DNA from: Delphinapterus leucas
Lineage: Eukaryota > Chordata > Mammalia > Artiodactyla > Monodontidae
Direction of reading: 5' to 3'
Assembly: GCF_002288925.2 (NCBI RefSeq)
Contig: NW_022098048.1
Span: 19,881,398-19,945,397, forward strand
Length of the DNA: 64,000 nucleotides
Numbering within the stretch: the stretch's first letter is position 1; every line of letters starts with the position of its first letter. Below the pieces are notes generated by a model that was not told where the DNA came from, made no database searches, and worked only from the letters and a program-made list of their open reading frames with translations. The position numbers and the translations under genes were made by a program. Of this stretch, positions 47,285 through 59,781 are shown in pieces.

Positions 47285-50200
47285 AATAGGAACATACATA
47301 TCGAAAACTGCATAAATGTAAATGTATTAAATGCTCCAACCAAAAGACATAGACTGGCTGAATGCATACAAAAAGAAGACCCGTATACATGCTATCTACG
47401 AGAGACCCACTTCAGACTTAGGGACACATACAGACTGAAAGTGAGGGGATGGAAAAAGATATTCCATGCAAATGGAAATCAAAAGAAAGCTGGAGTGGCA
47501 ATTCTCATATCAGACAAAATAGATTTTAAAATAAAGACTATTAGAAGAGACAAAGAAGGATACTACATAGTAATCAAGGGATCAATCCAAGAAGAAGATA
47601 TAGCAATTATAAATATATATGCCCCCACATCGGAGCGCCTCAATACATAAGGCAAATGCTAACAATCATAAAACGGGAAACCGACAGAAACACAATCATA
47701 GTAGGGGACTTTAACACCCCATTTTCACCAATGGGCAGATCATCCAAAATGAAAATAAATAAGAAAATACAAGCTTTAAATGGTACATTACACAAGATGC
47801 ACTTAATTGATGTTTATAGGACATTCCATCCAAAAATAACACAATACACTTTCTTCTCAAGTGCTCAAGGAATGTTCTCCAGGATAGGTCATGTCTTGGG
47901 TCACAAATCAAGCCTTTGTAAATTTAAGAAAATTGAAATTGTGTCAAGTATCTATTCCAAGCACAACACTATGAGACTATATATAAATTACAGGAAAAAA
48001 ATCTATAAAATACAAACAGACGGAGGCTAAACCATACACTACTAAATAACTAATAAATTACTGAAGAAATCAAAGAGGAAATTGAGAGATACCTAGAAAC
48101 AAATGACAATGAAAACCTGATGACCCAAAACCTATGGGATGCAGCAAAAGCAGTTCTAAGAGGGACGTTTATAGCAATACGATCCTACTCCAGAAACAAG
48201 AAACCTCTCAAGTAAACAACCTAACCTTACACCTAAAGCAACAAGAAGATCAGAAAAACCCTAAAGTTAGCAGAAGGAAAGAAATCATAGACATCAGATC
48301 AGAAATAAATGAAAAATAAATGAAGGAAATGATAGCAAAGATCAATAAAACTAAAAGCTGGTTCTTTGAGAAGATAAACAAAATTGATAAACTCATCAAG
48401 AAAAAACCAGAGAAAACTCAAATCAATAGAATTAGAAATGAAAAAGGAGAAGTAACAACTGACACGCAGAAATACAAAGGGTCATGAGAGATTACTACAA
48501 GCAACTATATGTCAATGAAATGGACAACCTGGAAGAAATGGACAAACTCTTAGGAAAGCACAGCCTCTGAGACTGAACCAGGAAGAAATGAAAACATAAA
48601 CAGACCAATCACAAGCCCTGAACTTGAGACTGTGATTAAAAATCTTCCAACAAACAAAAGCCAGATGGCTTCACAGGCAATTTCCACCAAACATTTAGAG
48701 GAGAGCTAACACCTATCCTTCTCAAACTCTTCCAAAATATAGAAGATGGAGGTACACTCCCAAACTCATTCTACAAGGGCACCATCACCCTGATACCAAA
48801 ACCAGACAAAGATGTCACAAAGAAAGAAAACTACAGGCCAGTATCACTGATGAATGTAGATGCAGAAATCCTCAACAAAATACTAGAAAACAGTATCCAA
48901 CTGCATATTAACAGGAGCATACACCATGATCAAGTGGGGTTTATCCCAGGAATGCAAGGATTCTTCAATATATGCAAATCAATCAATGTGATAAGTCATA
49001 TTAACAAATTGAAGAATAAAAACCATATTATCATCTCAATAGATGCAGTAAAGCTCTTGACAAAATTCAACACCCATTTATGATAAAAACCCTCCAGAGA
49101 GCAGGCATAGAGGGAACTTTACCTCAACATAATAAAGGCCATATATGACAAACCCACAGACAACATCTTTCTCAATGGTGAATAACTGAAACCATTTCCT
49201 CTAAGATCAGGAAGAAGACAAGGTTGTCCACTCTCGCCACTATTATTCAACATAATTTTGGACATTTTAGCCACAGCAATCAGAGAAGAAAAAGAAATAA
49301 AAGGAATCCAAATCGAAAAGAAGTAAAGCTGTCACTGTTTGCAGATGACATGATACTATATATAGAGAATCCTAAAGATGCTACCAGAAAACTACTAGAG
49401 CTAATCAATGAATTTGGTAAAGTAGCAGGATACAAAATGAATGCACAGAAATCTTTTGCATTCCTATTCACTAATGATGAAAAATCTGAAAGAGAAGTTA
49501 AGGAAGCACTCCCATTTACCACTGCAACAAAAATAATAAAATACCTAGGGATAAACCTACCTCCAGAGACAAAAGTCCTGTATGCAGAAAACTATAAGAC
49601 ACTGATGGAAGAAATTAAAGATGATACAAATAGATGGAGAGATATACCATGTTCTTGGATTGGAAGAATCAATATTGTGAAAATGACTGTACTACCCAAA
49701 GCAATCTATGGATTCAATGCAGTCCCTATCAAATTACCAATGGCATTTTTCACAGAACTAGAACAAAAAAATTCACAATTTCTATGGAAATACAAAAGAC
49801 CCCGAATAGCCAAAGCAGTCTTGAGAAAGAAAGATGGAGCTGGAGGAATCAGTCTCCCAGACTTCAGACTATACTACAAAGCTACAGTAATCAAGACATT
49901 ATGGTACTGACAAAAAAACAGAAATATAGATCAATGGAACAGGATAGAAAGCCCAGAGATAAACCCCCACGCATATGTTCACCTTATCTTTGATAAAGGA
50001 GGCAAGAGTATACAATGGAGAAAAGACAGCCTCTTCAATAAGTGGTGCTGGGAAAACTGGACAGCTACATGTAAAAGAATGAAATTAGAACACTTCCTAA
50101 CACCATACAGAAAAATAAACTCAAAATGGATTAAAAACCTTAATGTCAGGCCAGACACTTTAAAACTCGTAGAGGAAAGCATAGGCAGAACAGTCTATGA

Positions 50201-51060
50201 CATAAATCACGGCAAGATCTTCTTTGACCCACCTCCTAGAGAAATGGAAATAAAAACAAAAATAAACAAATGGGACCTAATGAAACTTCAAAGCTTTTGC
50301 ACAGCAAAGGAAACAATAAACAAGACAAAATGACAACCCTCAGAATGGGAGAAAATATTTGCAAATGAAGCAACTGACAGGGTTTAATCTCCAAAATATA
50401 CAAGCAGCTCATGCAGTTCAATATCAAAAATCAAACAACCCAATCTAAAAATGGGCAGAAGTCCTAAATAGACATTTCTCCAAAGAAGATATACAGATGG
50501 CCAACGAACACATGAAAGAATGCTCAACATCACTAATCATTAGAGAAATGCAAATCAAAACTACAATGATGTTTCACCTCACACCAGTCTGAATGGCCAT
50601 AATCAAAAAACCTACAAATAATAAATGCTGGAGAGGGTGTGGAGAAAAGGGAACCCTCTTGCACTGTTGGTGGGAATGTAAATTGATACAGCCAGTATGG
50701 AGAACAGTATGGAGGTTCCTTAAAAAACTGAAAATAGAACTACCATATGACCCAGCAATCCTGCTACCAGGCACATACCCTGAAAAAACCATAGCTCAAA
50801 AAGTGTCATGTACCACAATGTTCATTGCAGCTCTATTTACAATAGCCAGGACATGGAAACAACCTAAGTGTCCATCAACAGATGAATGGATAAAGAAGGT
50901 GTGGTACATATATACAATGGAATATTACTCAGCCATAAAAAGAAATGAAATTGAGTTATTTTTAATGAGGTGGATGGACCTAGAGTATGTCATACAGAGT
51001 GGAGTAAGTTAGAAAGAGAAGAACAAATACCATATACTAACACATATGTATGGAATCTAA
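47285..51060 (+). pseudogene. L1-B ORF2, broken
   Basis: Endonuclease blocks are at 47400-47990, and RT with an intact FADD box in the 228-codon frame 49224-49910. The Cys-rich [15 protein letters not shown] segment is in 50593-51012. At least six frame breaks or stops, including a TGA after TLWY at 49908. Confidence 0.85.
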
Positions 51061-51336
51061 AAGAAAAATGGTTTTGAAGAACCTAGGCACAGGACAGGAA
51101 TAAAGACACAGACGTAAAGAATGGACTTGAGGACACGGGGAAGGGGAAGTGTAAGCTGGGATGAAGTGAGAGAGTGACATGGACATAGATACCCTACCAA
51201 ATGTAAAATAGATAGCTACTGGGAAGCAGCCATATAGCACAGGGATTTCAGCTCGGTTCTTTGTGACCACCTAGAGGGGTGGGTTATGGAGGGTGTTGGG
51301 AAGGAGATGCAAGAGGGAGGAGATATGGGGATATAA

Positions 51337-51337
<1 letters not shown>

Positions 51338-51371
<34 letters not shown>
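51338..51371. repeat. (AT)n microsatellite in L1-B 3' UTR
   Basis: Seventeen AT units. Confidence 0.95.
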
Positions 51372-51373
<2 letters not shown>

Positions 51374-51472
51374 AAGCTGATTCACTTTGTTATAAAGCAG
51401 AAACTAACACACCATTGTAAGGCAATTATACTCCAATAAAGAAAAAAAGAATAAAAAGAAAAAAAATAAAAT

Positions 51473-52440
51473 AAAGGCAGCAAGAGAAAAACAGTCAGTT
51501 ACAGGGAACTTCCATAAGGCTTTCAGCTGATTTTTCTGCAGAAACATTGCAGGCCACAGGGAGTGGTATGATATATTTAACGTACTGAAAAGCAAAAGCA
51601 AAACAAAAACAAAAACCCTAGCCCTACCACCTAGGATACCAGCAGGGTTATCATTAGATTGTCTCTAAAATCAGGTACAAGGATGCCCACTCTCACTATT
51701 TCTAGGTAACATAGTACTGGAATTCCTAGGCACAGCAGTCAGACAAGAAAAAGAAATAAAAGGCATCCAAATTGGAAGGGAAAAAGTAAAATTGTCACTA
51801 TTTGCAGATGACATGATACTATATATATAAAACCCTAAGTTCTCCACCAAAAAACTATTAGAACTACTAAGTGATTCAGTAAATCAGGATACAACATTAT
51901 TATATGGAAATCTATTGATTTTTAAACAACATATAATAATGAATTCTCAGAAAGAGAATGTAAGAAAATAATGCCATTTATGGTTGCTTCCCAAAGAATA
52001 AAATACATAGGAATTATCTCAGCCATATAAAAGAACGAAATTTTGCCACTTGCAACTACATGGATGGACTTAGAGGGTATCATGCTAGTTGAACTAAGTC
52101 AGACAGAGAAAGAAAAATACTGTATCTTATCACATATATTAATCTAAAAAGTAAAACAAACGAATGAATATAACAAAATAGACAGACTCATAGATACAGT
52201 GAACAAACCAGTGGGTAGAGGGGTTGGGGGAGAGGCAAGATAAGGGAAGGTGATTAAGAGGTACACTACTAGATATGAAATAGATATAAGGATATATTGT
52301 ACAGCACAGGGACTATAGCCAATATTTTATAATAACGTTAAATGGAATACAATCTATAAAAATATTCAATCACTATGTTGTATACCTGAAACTACTCTAA
52401 CATTGTAAATCATCTACAATTTAGAATAAAAGAAAAATAA
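51473..52440 (+). mobile_element. Older L1 scrap with internal deletions, sense
   Basis: Jumps from ORF1 sequence (51473-51640) to RT ('gcagatgacatgatactata' at 51801) to the ORF2 C-terminus and 3' UTR (52000-52440), which implies at least two deletions. Abuts the L1-B tail. Confidence 0.78.
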
Positions 52441-52885
52441 AATAAATAAATAAATGCAAAGAAAGCTCAAGGACGAATAATTAGAAAAATAACAAGTTAG
52501 AGTGTTATTTTCATTTCTGTTATTAATAGTAATTGTGAGTAATAATTCTTGAATCTTGCCTGGAGACATTAGTATAGTTGAAAGTTGTATTAACTTTGGG
52601 TTGCTAAATCAAATACAAGATGTGAAAATTAGATATTTTAGTCAAAGTCCAAATAAGTTAAATTTTATTGAGAAGTACACATAACTTCATTGAAATTAGA
52701 GCTTTTGAATTAAAAAGATAGACAAATATTGTAGTGAGGACCAGAATGTTTTAAATTATGCTAACCAGTGATCTTGATAATTGGTTACACAAGCATCTAG
52801 AATAGCCTTCTCTTAGTGTTTAGCTGTGACAGAAACAACGCTCCCTTTAGCAGGCTGATTGATATTTCCTACTGCCAAAATTCGA
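52441..52885. other. Intron, nothing recognised
   Basis: AT-rich sequence without identified features. Confidence 0.4.
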
Positions 52886-52887
52886 GA

Positions 52888-53080
52888 TTTTTTTTTTTTT
52901 TCGCGGTACGCAGGCCTCTCACTGTTGTGGCCTCTCCCGTAGCAGAGCACAGGCTCAGCGGCCATGACTCACGGGCCTAGCCGCTCCGCGGCATGTGGGA
53001 TCTTCCCAGACCGGGACACGAACCCGTGTCCCCTGCATCGGCAGGTGGACTCTCAACCACTGCGCCACCAGGGAAGCCCC
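52888..53080 (-). mobile_element. CHR-type SINE, antisense, internally deleted
   Basis: Head at 53080 and T-tail at 52888-52901. About 14 bp is missing from the centre relative to the other copies (between 'agcacaggct' and 'cagcggccatg'). Confidence 0.88.
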
Positions 53081-53696
53081 GAGAAAAGTTTTAGCATGTG
53101 ATGTGTCAAATTATCTACTGTTAAAAATTATGAAGCACACCTTAAACCTCTAAGTAACTGGGTTGAATTTTATTTTTATGACATCATGCTTTGTAAGACT
53201 CTCACTAATCAAAGTTGTTGACATTGCCCCTATACAGCTGGAAAAGGCCAAAAAGTTGTTATCTGCCCACCCCCCAAGAATCCTGCCTTCCTTTTGGTGC
53301 ATCAGGTGTGATCATCAGGGCCTATATTATTGGGATCATTCTTTGTTTAACTGGCCAATGAGTTGGAGTGGTTTTAGAAAATAACCACTTACACAAGCAG
53401 ACGCAGACCCCACCTGCCCATCCTGAGACTGGGAGCAGCTTCCTATGCAGCCTGTAACCCTTGCCCACCAGCCTAGCTGCAAAGAGAACAGTGCTGCTCC
53501 CTCTCCTCCCCAAACTTTCCAAATGCCTTTTGAGAGGTCTTCGATGCAAAGCTATGCTTGATGTCCACCTCGCCCGGGTTCTCTTGGGTGCAAACATCAT
53601 GGGGGACACACAGCAGAATTTAAACTTGGCCATTCACACCCCGTGGCCTGGTCCCGATTTTGACTAGAGGGCTGTAATTAGGTTATCTTCCCTTAG
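53081..53696 (+). other. NEK10: NEK10 intron 3' end, nothing recognised
   Basis: Ends with 'gttatcttcccttag', a good acceptor. Confidence 0.6.
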
Positions 53697-53910
53697 ATGC
53701 CTCACTCCTGATGCAGAAACCCGCCCAGATATTGTAGAAGTCAGCTCCATGATATCAGATGTCATGATGAAGTATGTAGATAATTTATCCGCATCCCAGC
53801 TGACCTTGGAGAAGAAGCTGGAACGGGAACGGAGACGCACACAGAGGTATTTTATGGAAGCCAACCGGAACACAGTCATGTGTCAGCACGAGCCGGCTCT
53901 TCTCTCTCAG
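53697..53910 (+). CDS. NEK10: NEK10 exon: end of kinase domain and coiled coil
   Basis: 214 nt between 'cttcccttag' and 'gtaagt'. The first base completes the Arg codon, then 71 codons follow. The translation begins CLTPDAETRPDIVEVSSMIS, the subdomain XI Arg context that closes the kinase fold. It continues through MMKYVDNLSASQLTLEKKLE into the charged ERERRRTQRYFMEANRN stretch, a probable coiled coil, ending ALLSQ. It agrees closely with mammalian NEK10. The exon ends in phase 0. The next exon is not found before 64000, so the following intron is at least 10 kb. Both splice sites are canonical. Confidence 0.95.
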
Positions 53911-54738
53911 GTAAGTGGAAATCTTTCAGTCTCTTCAGGATGCATTCTGATGGACTCTCTGAGGCTGTTCTTGCTTGTGTTGAGGAAAATTCATCTTAAG
54001 TTAGAAAAATATTACATGTGATATTTACTACTATAGAGATACATATTTGCATCCATTTTGATCTTATAGAAAATTAAGTCAATATAATTGATGTTCCAAA
54101 GAACTAACCCATAATTTATTGTATATTACAAAACCAGAGGTATCAAAAAGATATCTTAGAAATTCTTTAAGTTTGTAATATGATCTTTGTATAAGTAGCA
54201 GTGACTGCTTATATTCAATTTATTCAGCAATCTTGGAAATATGGATGAAAATATTGTGTCAGTTTAAAGAAGGAAATAATATTTACCTTAAAATTTTTTT
54301 CTTATTAGTCTGTGTAATTGATTTCATTACTGTTTTTTGTGGTAATAATTTTGCCATGGTACAAATCAGAATATGTACTTTTATTTTTCATGACATTAAC
54401 CTTTAAATTATTTTGATATTTAAGTTTATTTCTGAGTATAATTGAAAAAGGGATGCCAAAGCCACAGACTTCCGCAAGTGCATGTGATGGTGCCTGTGAT
54501 GCCCTTGTTTTATTTTCTCTCTGCCTTTGTTGTGTCATGACCCATGACTTATCCTTTACTCACGCTCTGGGTTCCCTGAAAGCAGGGATTTAGTAAGGGG
54601 CCCTTCAACCCATAAATGTTCTTTTTTAACCCTCCTGAGGATGGGCCCAGCACAATAGGGTTACAAAGCCCATCCTTGATCAGGATACCTGGTCACTAAA
54701 TTCCTTTCCAGGATCTGCCTCAGCTGGGAAAATTATAT
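53911..54738 (+). other. NEK10: NEK10 intron, nothing recognised
   Basis: Unique AT-rich intron sequence. Confidence 0.5.
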
Positions 54739-54752
54739 AAGAATTAGTCTCC

Positions 54753-54871
54753 CCCGCACACCACGATGAAGAGTGACCCCCACTCGCCGCAACTAGAGAA
54801 AACCCTCACACAGAAACGAAGACCCAACACAGCCAAAAATAAATAAATAAATTAATTAATTAAAAAAAAAA
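54753..54871 (+). mobile_element. 5'-truncated CHR-1 SINE, sense
   Basis: Only the 3' part ('cgccgcaactagagaaaacc' to (AAAT)n/A-run). The 14-bp target duplication 'aagaattagtctcc' is at 54739-54752 and 54872-54885. Confidence 0.9.
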
Positions 54872-55069
54872 AAGAATTAGTCTCCAAGAAGAGCCAGTTT
54901 TGATTTCTGGAATAACAGCATTTCCAGCAACATTTTTTTTTTTTTAGAAGGAAAGCAATACTATTTGGTGGTTTATCTTGCCATGCTTGGAATCCGGAAG
55001 TTAAAGATTCAATCAATGTAATTTTGGTGGGTTTTTTAAATTTTTATTTCATTTTTTATGTTTTTATTA

Positions 55070-56787
55070 CAGTCATACCTTTTATTTCACTTTTCATGTT
55101 TTTTTTAATTGAGGTATAGTTGATTTACAATATTATATTACTTTCAGGTATATAACATAGTGGTTCATAATTTTTCCATTTATACTCCATTCAAAGTTTT
55201 TATAAAATAGTAGCTATATTCCTAGTGCTGTACATAGCATCCTTGTATCTTATTTATTTTATACCTAATAATTTTTGTCTCCTAATTCCCTACCCTTATC
55301 TTGCCCCTCCTCCTTCCGTCTCCCCACTGGAAACCACTAGTTTGTTCTCTATATATGTGAGTCTATTTGTTTTATTATATTCATTTGTTTGTTTTATTTT
55401 TTTGAGATTCCACATACAAATGATATCATACAGTATTTGTTTTTCTCTGTCTGACTTATTTCACTAAGCATAATACCCTCCAGGTCCATCCGTTTGGTTG
55501 CAAACAGCAAAATTTCATTCTTTTTTTATGGCTGAGTGGTATTCTACTGCATATATATGTACCACATCTTCTTTATAGTATTCTGCTTATGTTTTCTTCT
55601 AGGAGTTTTATTGATTCCAGTCTTACATTTAGGTCTTTAATCCATTTTGAGGTTATTTTCCTATATGCTGTGAGAAAATGTTTTAATTTCATTCTTTTAC
55701 ATGTAGCTGTCCAGTATTCCTAGCACCACTTATTGAAGAGACTGTCTTTTCCCCATTGTATATTCTTGCCTTCTTTGTCATAGATTAATAGACCAGAAGT
55801 GCATGGGTTTATTCCAGGCTCTCTCTTCTAACCCATTGATCTATGTATCCGTTTTTGTGCCAGTACCATACTGTATTGATGACTGTAGCTTTGTAATGTA
55901 GTCTGAAGGGAGCATGATACCTCCAGCTCTGAGGCTTTTCTCAAGATTGCTTTGGCTATTTAAGATCTTTTGTGTTTCCATACACACTTTAGAATTTTTT
56001 TTCTACTTCTATGAAAAATACCACTGATATTTTGATAGGGATTGCATTGAATCTGTACATTGCCTTAGGTAGTATGATCATTTTTACAATGTTAATTCTT
56101 CCAATCCATGGACACAGTATCACTTGTCATCTTTTTTGTCCTCTTCAGTTTTTTTCATCAGTGTCTTAGCGTTTTCCAATGCTTTAATGTCTCAAAGTTG
56201 TCCAGTTTTCCAACTCCAATTAAGGAGTTTTAACCTCCTTAATTAGGTTTTCTTTTTTTGATGGATGGTAAATGGGATTGTTTTCCTAACTTCTCTTTCT
56301 GATAGTTTGTTCTTAATATGTAGAAATGTAACAGATTTCTGTATATTAATTTTGTATCCTGAAACATTACTGAATTCATTGATGAGTTATAGTACTTTTT
56401 GGTGCTGCCTTTAAAATTTTCTATGTTTAGTACCACGTCATCTGCAAATAGTGACAATTTTACTTCTTTCTTTTCAATTTGGATTCCATTTGCTTCTTTT
56501 TCTTGTCTGATTGCTACGGCTAGGACTTCCAATATTATGTTGAAAAAAAGTGGCAAGAATGGGCATCCTTGTCTTGTTCCTGATCTTAGAGGAAATGCTT
56601 TTAGCTCTTCACTTTTTAGTAGGCTGTTAGCTGTGGGTTTATCATATATGGGCTTTATTATGATGAGGTATGTTCCTTCTATACCCAGTTTGTGGAGAGT
56701 TTTTAATTGTAAGTGGATGTTGAATTTTGTCAAAACCTTTTTCTGCATCTATTAATATGATCATATGATTTTTATTCTTCAATTTCT
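55070..56787 (-). mobile_element. L1-D: old L1, 3' part, antisense
   Basis: L1 3' UTR ('gaggtatagttgatttacaa') then ORF2 in reverse, with an internal deletion of roughly 690 bp at about 55587 judged against L1-E. The RT Asp-Asp block is readable in frame 56239-56748 (FADD). Interrupted at 56787 by L1-E and resumes at 59782. Confidence 0.8.
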
Positions 56788-59781
56788 TTTTTTTTAAGTA
56801 GAGTTGATTTACAGTGTTGTGATAGTTTCTGGTGTACAGCAGGGTGATTCAGTTTTTGTATATATATGTTATTCTTTATCAGATTCTATTCCATTATAGG
56901 TTATTACAAGATATTGAATATAGTTCCCTGTTCCATAGAGTAGGTCCTGGTTGTTTTTCTACTTTATATATAATAGTGTGTATTTGTTAATCCCAAACTC
57001 CTAACTTATCACTCCTCCTTTCCCCTTTGGTAACCATAAGTTTGTTTTCTGTGTCTGTGAGTCAGTTTCTGTTTTGTAAATAAGTTCATTTGTGTCATTT
57101 TTTTTAGATTCCACATATAAGTGATATCATGTGATATTTGTCTTTCTCTGACTTCACTTAGTATGATAATCTATAGGCTCATTCACATTGCTGCAAATTA
57201 CATTATTTTATTCTTTTTTATGTCTGGGTAATATTTCATGGTATACATATATACCACATCTTCTTTATCCATTCATCTAGTGATGGACATTTAGGTTGCT
57301 TCCATGTCTTGGCTATTGTAAATAGTGCTGCTATGAACATTGGGGTGCATGTATCTTTTCAAATTAGATTTTTCTTTGGATATATGCCCAGGAGTGGGAT
57401 TGCTGGATCCTATGGCAACTCTATTTTTAGTGTTTTGAGGAACATCCATACTATTCTCTATAGTAGCTGCACAAATTTACATTCCTACCAACAGTGTAGG
57501 AGAATTCCCTTTTCTCCACACCTTCTCCAGCACTTATTATTTATAGACTTTTTGATGATGACCATTCAGACTGGTGTGAAGTGATATCTCATTGTAGTTT
57601 TGATTTGCATTTCTCTAATAATTAGCAATATTGAACATCTTCTCATGTGCCTTTTGGCCATCTCTATGCCGTTTTTGGAGAAATGTCAATTTAGGTGTTC
57701 TGTCCTTTTTTGATTGGGTTTTTTGTTTTTTGGATATTGAGTTGTATGAGCTGTATATTTGTATATTTTGGAGATTATTCCCTTGTCGGTCACATCACTT
57801 GCAAATATTTTCCCAGTCTGTAGGTTGTCTTATTGTTTTGTTTCCTTTGATTAGGTCTCATTTGTTTATTTTCGCTTTTATTTCTTTTGCCTTAGGAGAC
57901 AGATCCAAAAAAATATTGCTACAATTTATGTCAAAGAGTATTCTGCCTATGTTCTCTTCTGGGAGTTTTATGGTGTCATGTCTTATAATTAATCCTTTAA
58001 GCCATTCTGAGTTTATTTTTGTGAATGGTTTGAGGATGTGTTCTCAGTTCATTTATTTACATGCAGCTATTCAGCTTTCCCACCACCACTTCATGAAGAG
58101 ACTGTCTTTTCTCCATTGTATTTTCTTGCCTCCTTTGTCAAAGATTAATCGACCATAGGTGTGTGGGTTTATTTCTGAGCTCTCTCTTCTATTGCAGTGA
58201 TCTATATGTCTCTTTTTGTGCCAATACCATGCAGTTTTGATTGTTGTAGCTTTGTAGTATTGTCTGAAGTCTGTGAGGTTATGCCTCTAGCTCTCTTCTT
58301 TTTTCCTCAGGATTACTTTGGCAATTCTGGGTCTTCTTGTGGTTCCACATAAATTTTAGGGTTATTTGTTCTAGTTCATTGAAAAACGTCATGGGTAATT
58401 TGATAGGGATTGCATTAAACCTGTAGATTGCTTTGGATAGTATGGCCATTTTAATAATATTAATTCTTTCATTCCAGGATCATGGGATATCTTTCTATTT
58501 CTTCTAATCATCTTCAATTTCCTTTAAAAATATTTTATAGTTTTTGGGATATAAGTCTTTCACCTCCTTGGTCAGGCTTATGCCTAAGTACTATTTTGTT
58601 TGTTTCGTGCAATTTTAAAAGGGATTTTTTTTAACTTTCTTCTTCTGATATTTCATTGTTAGTGAAAAGAAATGCAACCAATTTCTGTTTGTTAATCTTG
58701 TATCCTGCTACCTTGCTGAACTCATTGATCAGTTCTAGTAATTTTTGTGTGGAGTCTTTAGGGTTTTCTATATGTGTATATGCATCATATCATCTGCATA
58801 TAATGACAATTTCACCTCTTCCCTTCCAATTTGGATACCTTTAATTTCCTTGTCTTGTCTGACTGCTGTGGCTCAGAAATTTGATACTATGTTGAATAGA
58901 AGTCATGAGAGTGGGTATCCTTGTCTTGTTCCTTGAATCTAGTGGGAAGGCTTTCAACTTTTCACCACTGAGTATTATGTTGGCTGTATTTTTGTCATAA
59001 ATAGCTTTTATTATTCTGAATTATGCTCTATACCCACTTTGGTGAGAGTGTTTTTTATGAAAGGATGTTGAATTTTATCAGATGCTTTTTCTGCATCTAT
59101 TGAAATGATCATGTGGTTTTTGTCTTTTCTTCTGTTGATAATGGTGTACCACATTGATTGATTTACATATGTGGAACCATCCTTGTGACCCTGGGATGAA
59201 TCCAGCTTGATCATGGTATATGAAAAAGGATTTTTATATGTTGTTGGATTTGGTTTACTAATATTTTGTTGAGGACTTTTGCATCTATATCCATCAAAGA
59301 TATTGGCCTATAATTTTCTTTTCGGTAGTGTCTTTGTCTGGTTTTAGTGTCAGGGTTATGGTGGCTTTATAGAATGACTGCAGGAGTGTTCCCTTCTTTT
59401 CAGTCTTTTGGAAGAGTTTGAGAAGGATTGGTATATATTCTTCTTTGTATGTTTATAGAATTCCCCAGTGGAGCCATCTTGTCCTGGACTTTTGTTTGCA
59501 GGGAGGTTTGGGTTTTTTTAAATTATTATTACAGATTCTATTTCACTTCTAGTGATTGGTCTGTTCAATTATCTATTTCCTTTTGATTCAGTTTTGGCAG
59601 GCTGTATGTTTCTAGAAACTTTTCCATTTCTTCTAGGTTGCCCAATTGGTTAATATATAATTGTTCATAGTGTTCTCTTTTATTTTTTGGGTATTTCTAC
59701 GGTATTGGTTGTTATTTCTCTTCTTTCATTTTCTTATTATCTTTCTTTGGGTCCTCTCTCTTTCCTTCTTGGTGAGTTCCT
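56788..59781 (-). mobile_element. L1-E: 5'-truncated L1 inserted in L1-D, antisense
   Basis: Starts with a fresh 3' UTR ('agagttgatttacagtgttg') in the middle of L1-D ORF2 and is truncated within ORF2. On both sides the L1-D text is continuous ('attcttcaattt' before, 'ttgttaatgtggtgtttcac' after). Confidence 0.85.

Larger units (their letters stand above)
43855..51450 (+). mobile_element. L1-B: full-length L1 with composite 5' UTR, sense
   Basis: 5' UTR 43855-46323, ORF1 46324-47192, ORF2 about 47285-51060, and a 3' UTR with an (AT)n run at 51338-51371 followed by an A-rich tail to about 51472. All ORFs are interrupted. The 5' UTR joins two modules: 43.89-44.84 kb matches L1-A (7.95-6.95 kb reversed) and 44.85-46.32 kb matches L1-F (62.58-64.0 kb). 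Confidence 0.9.
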
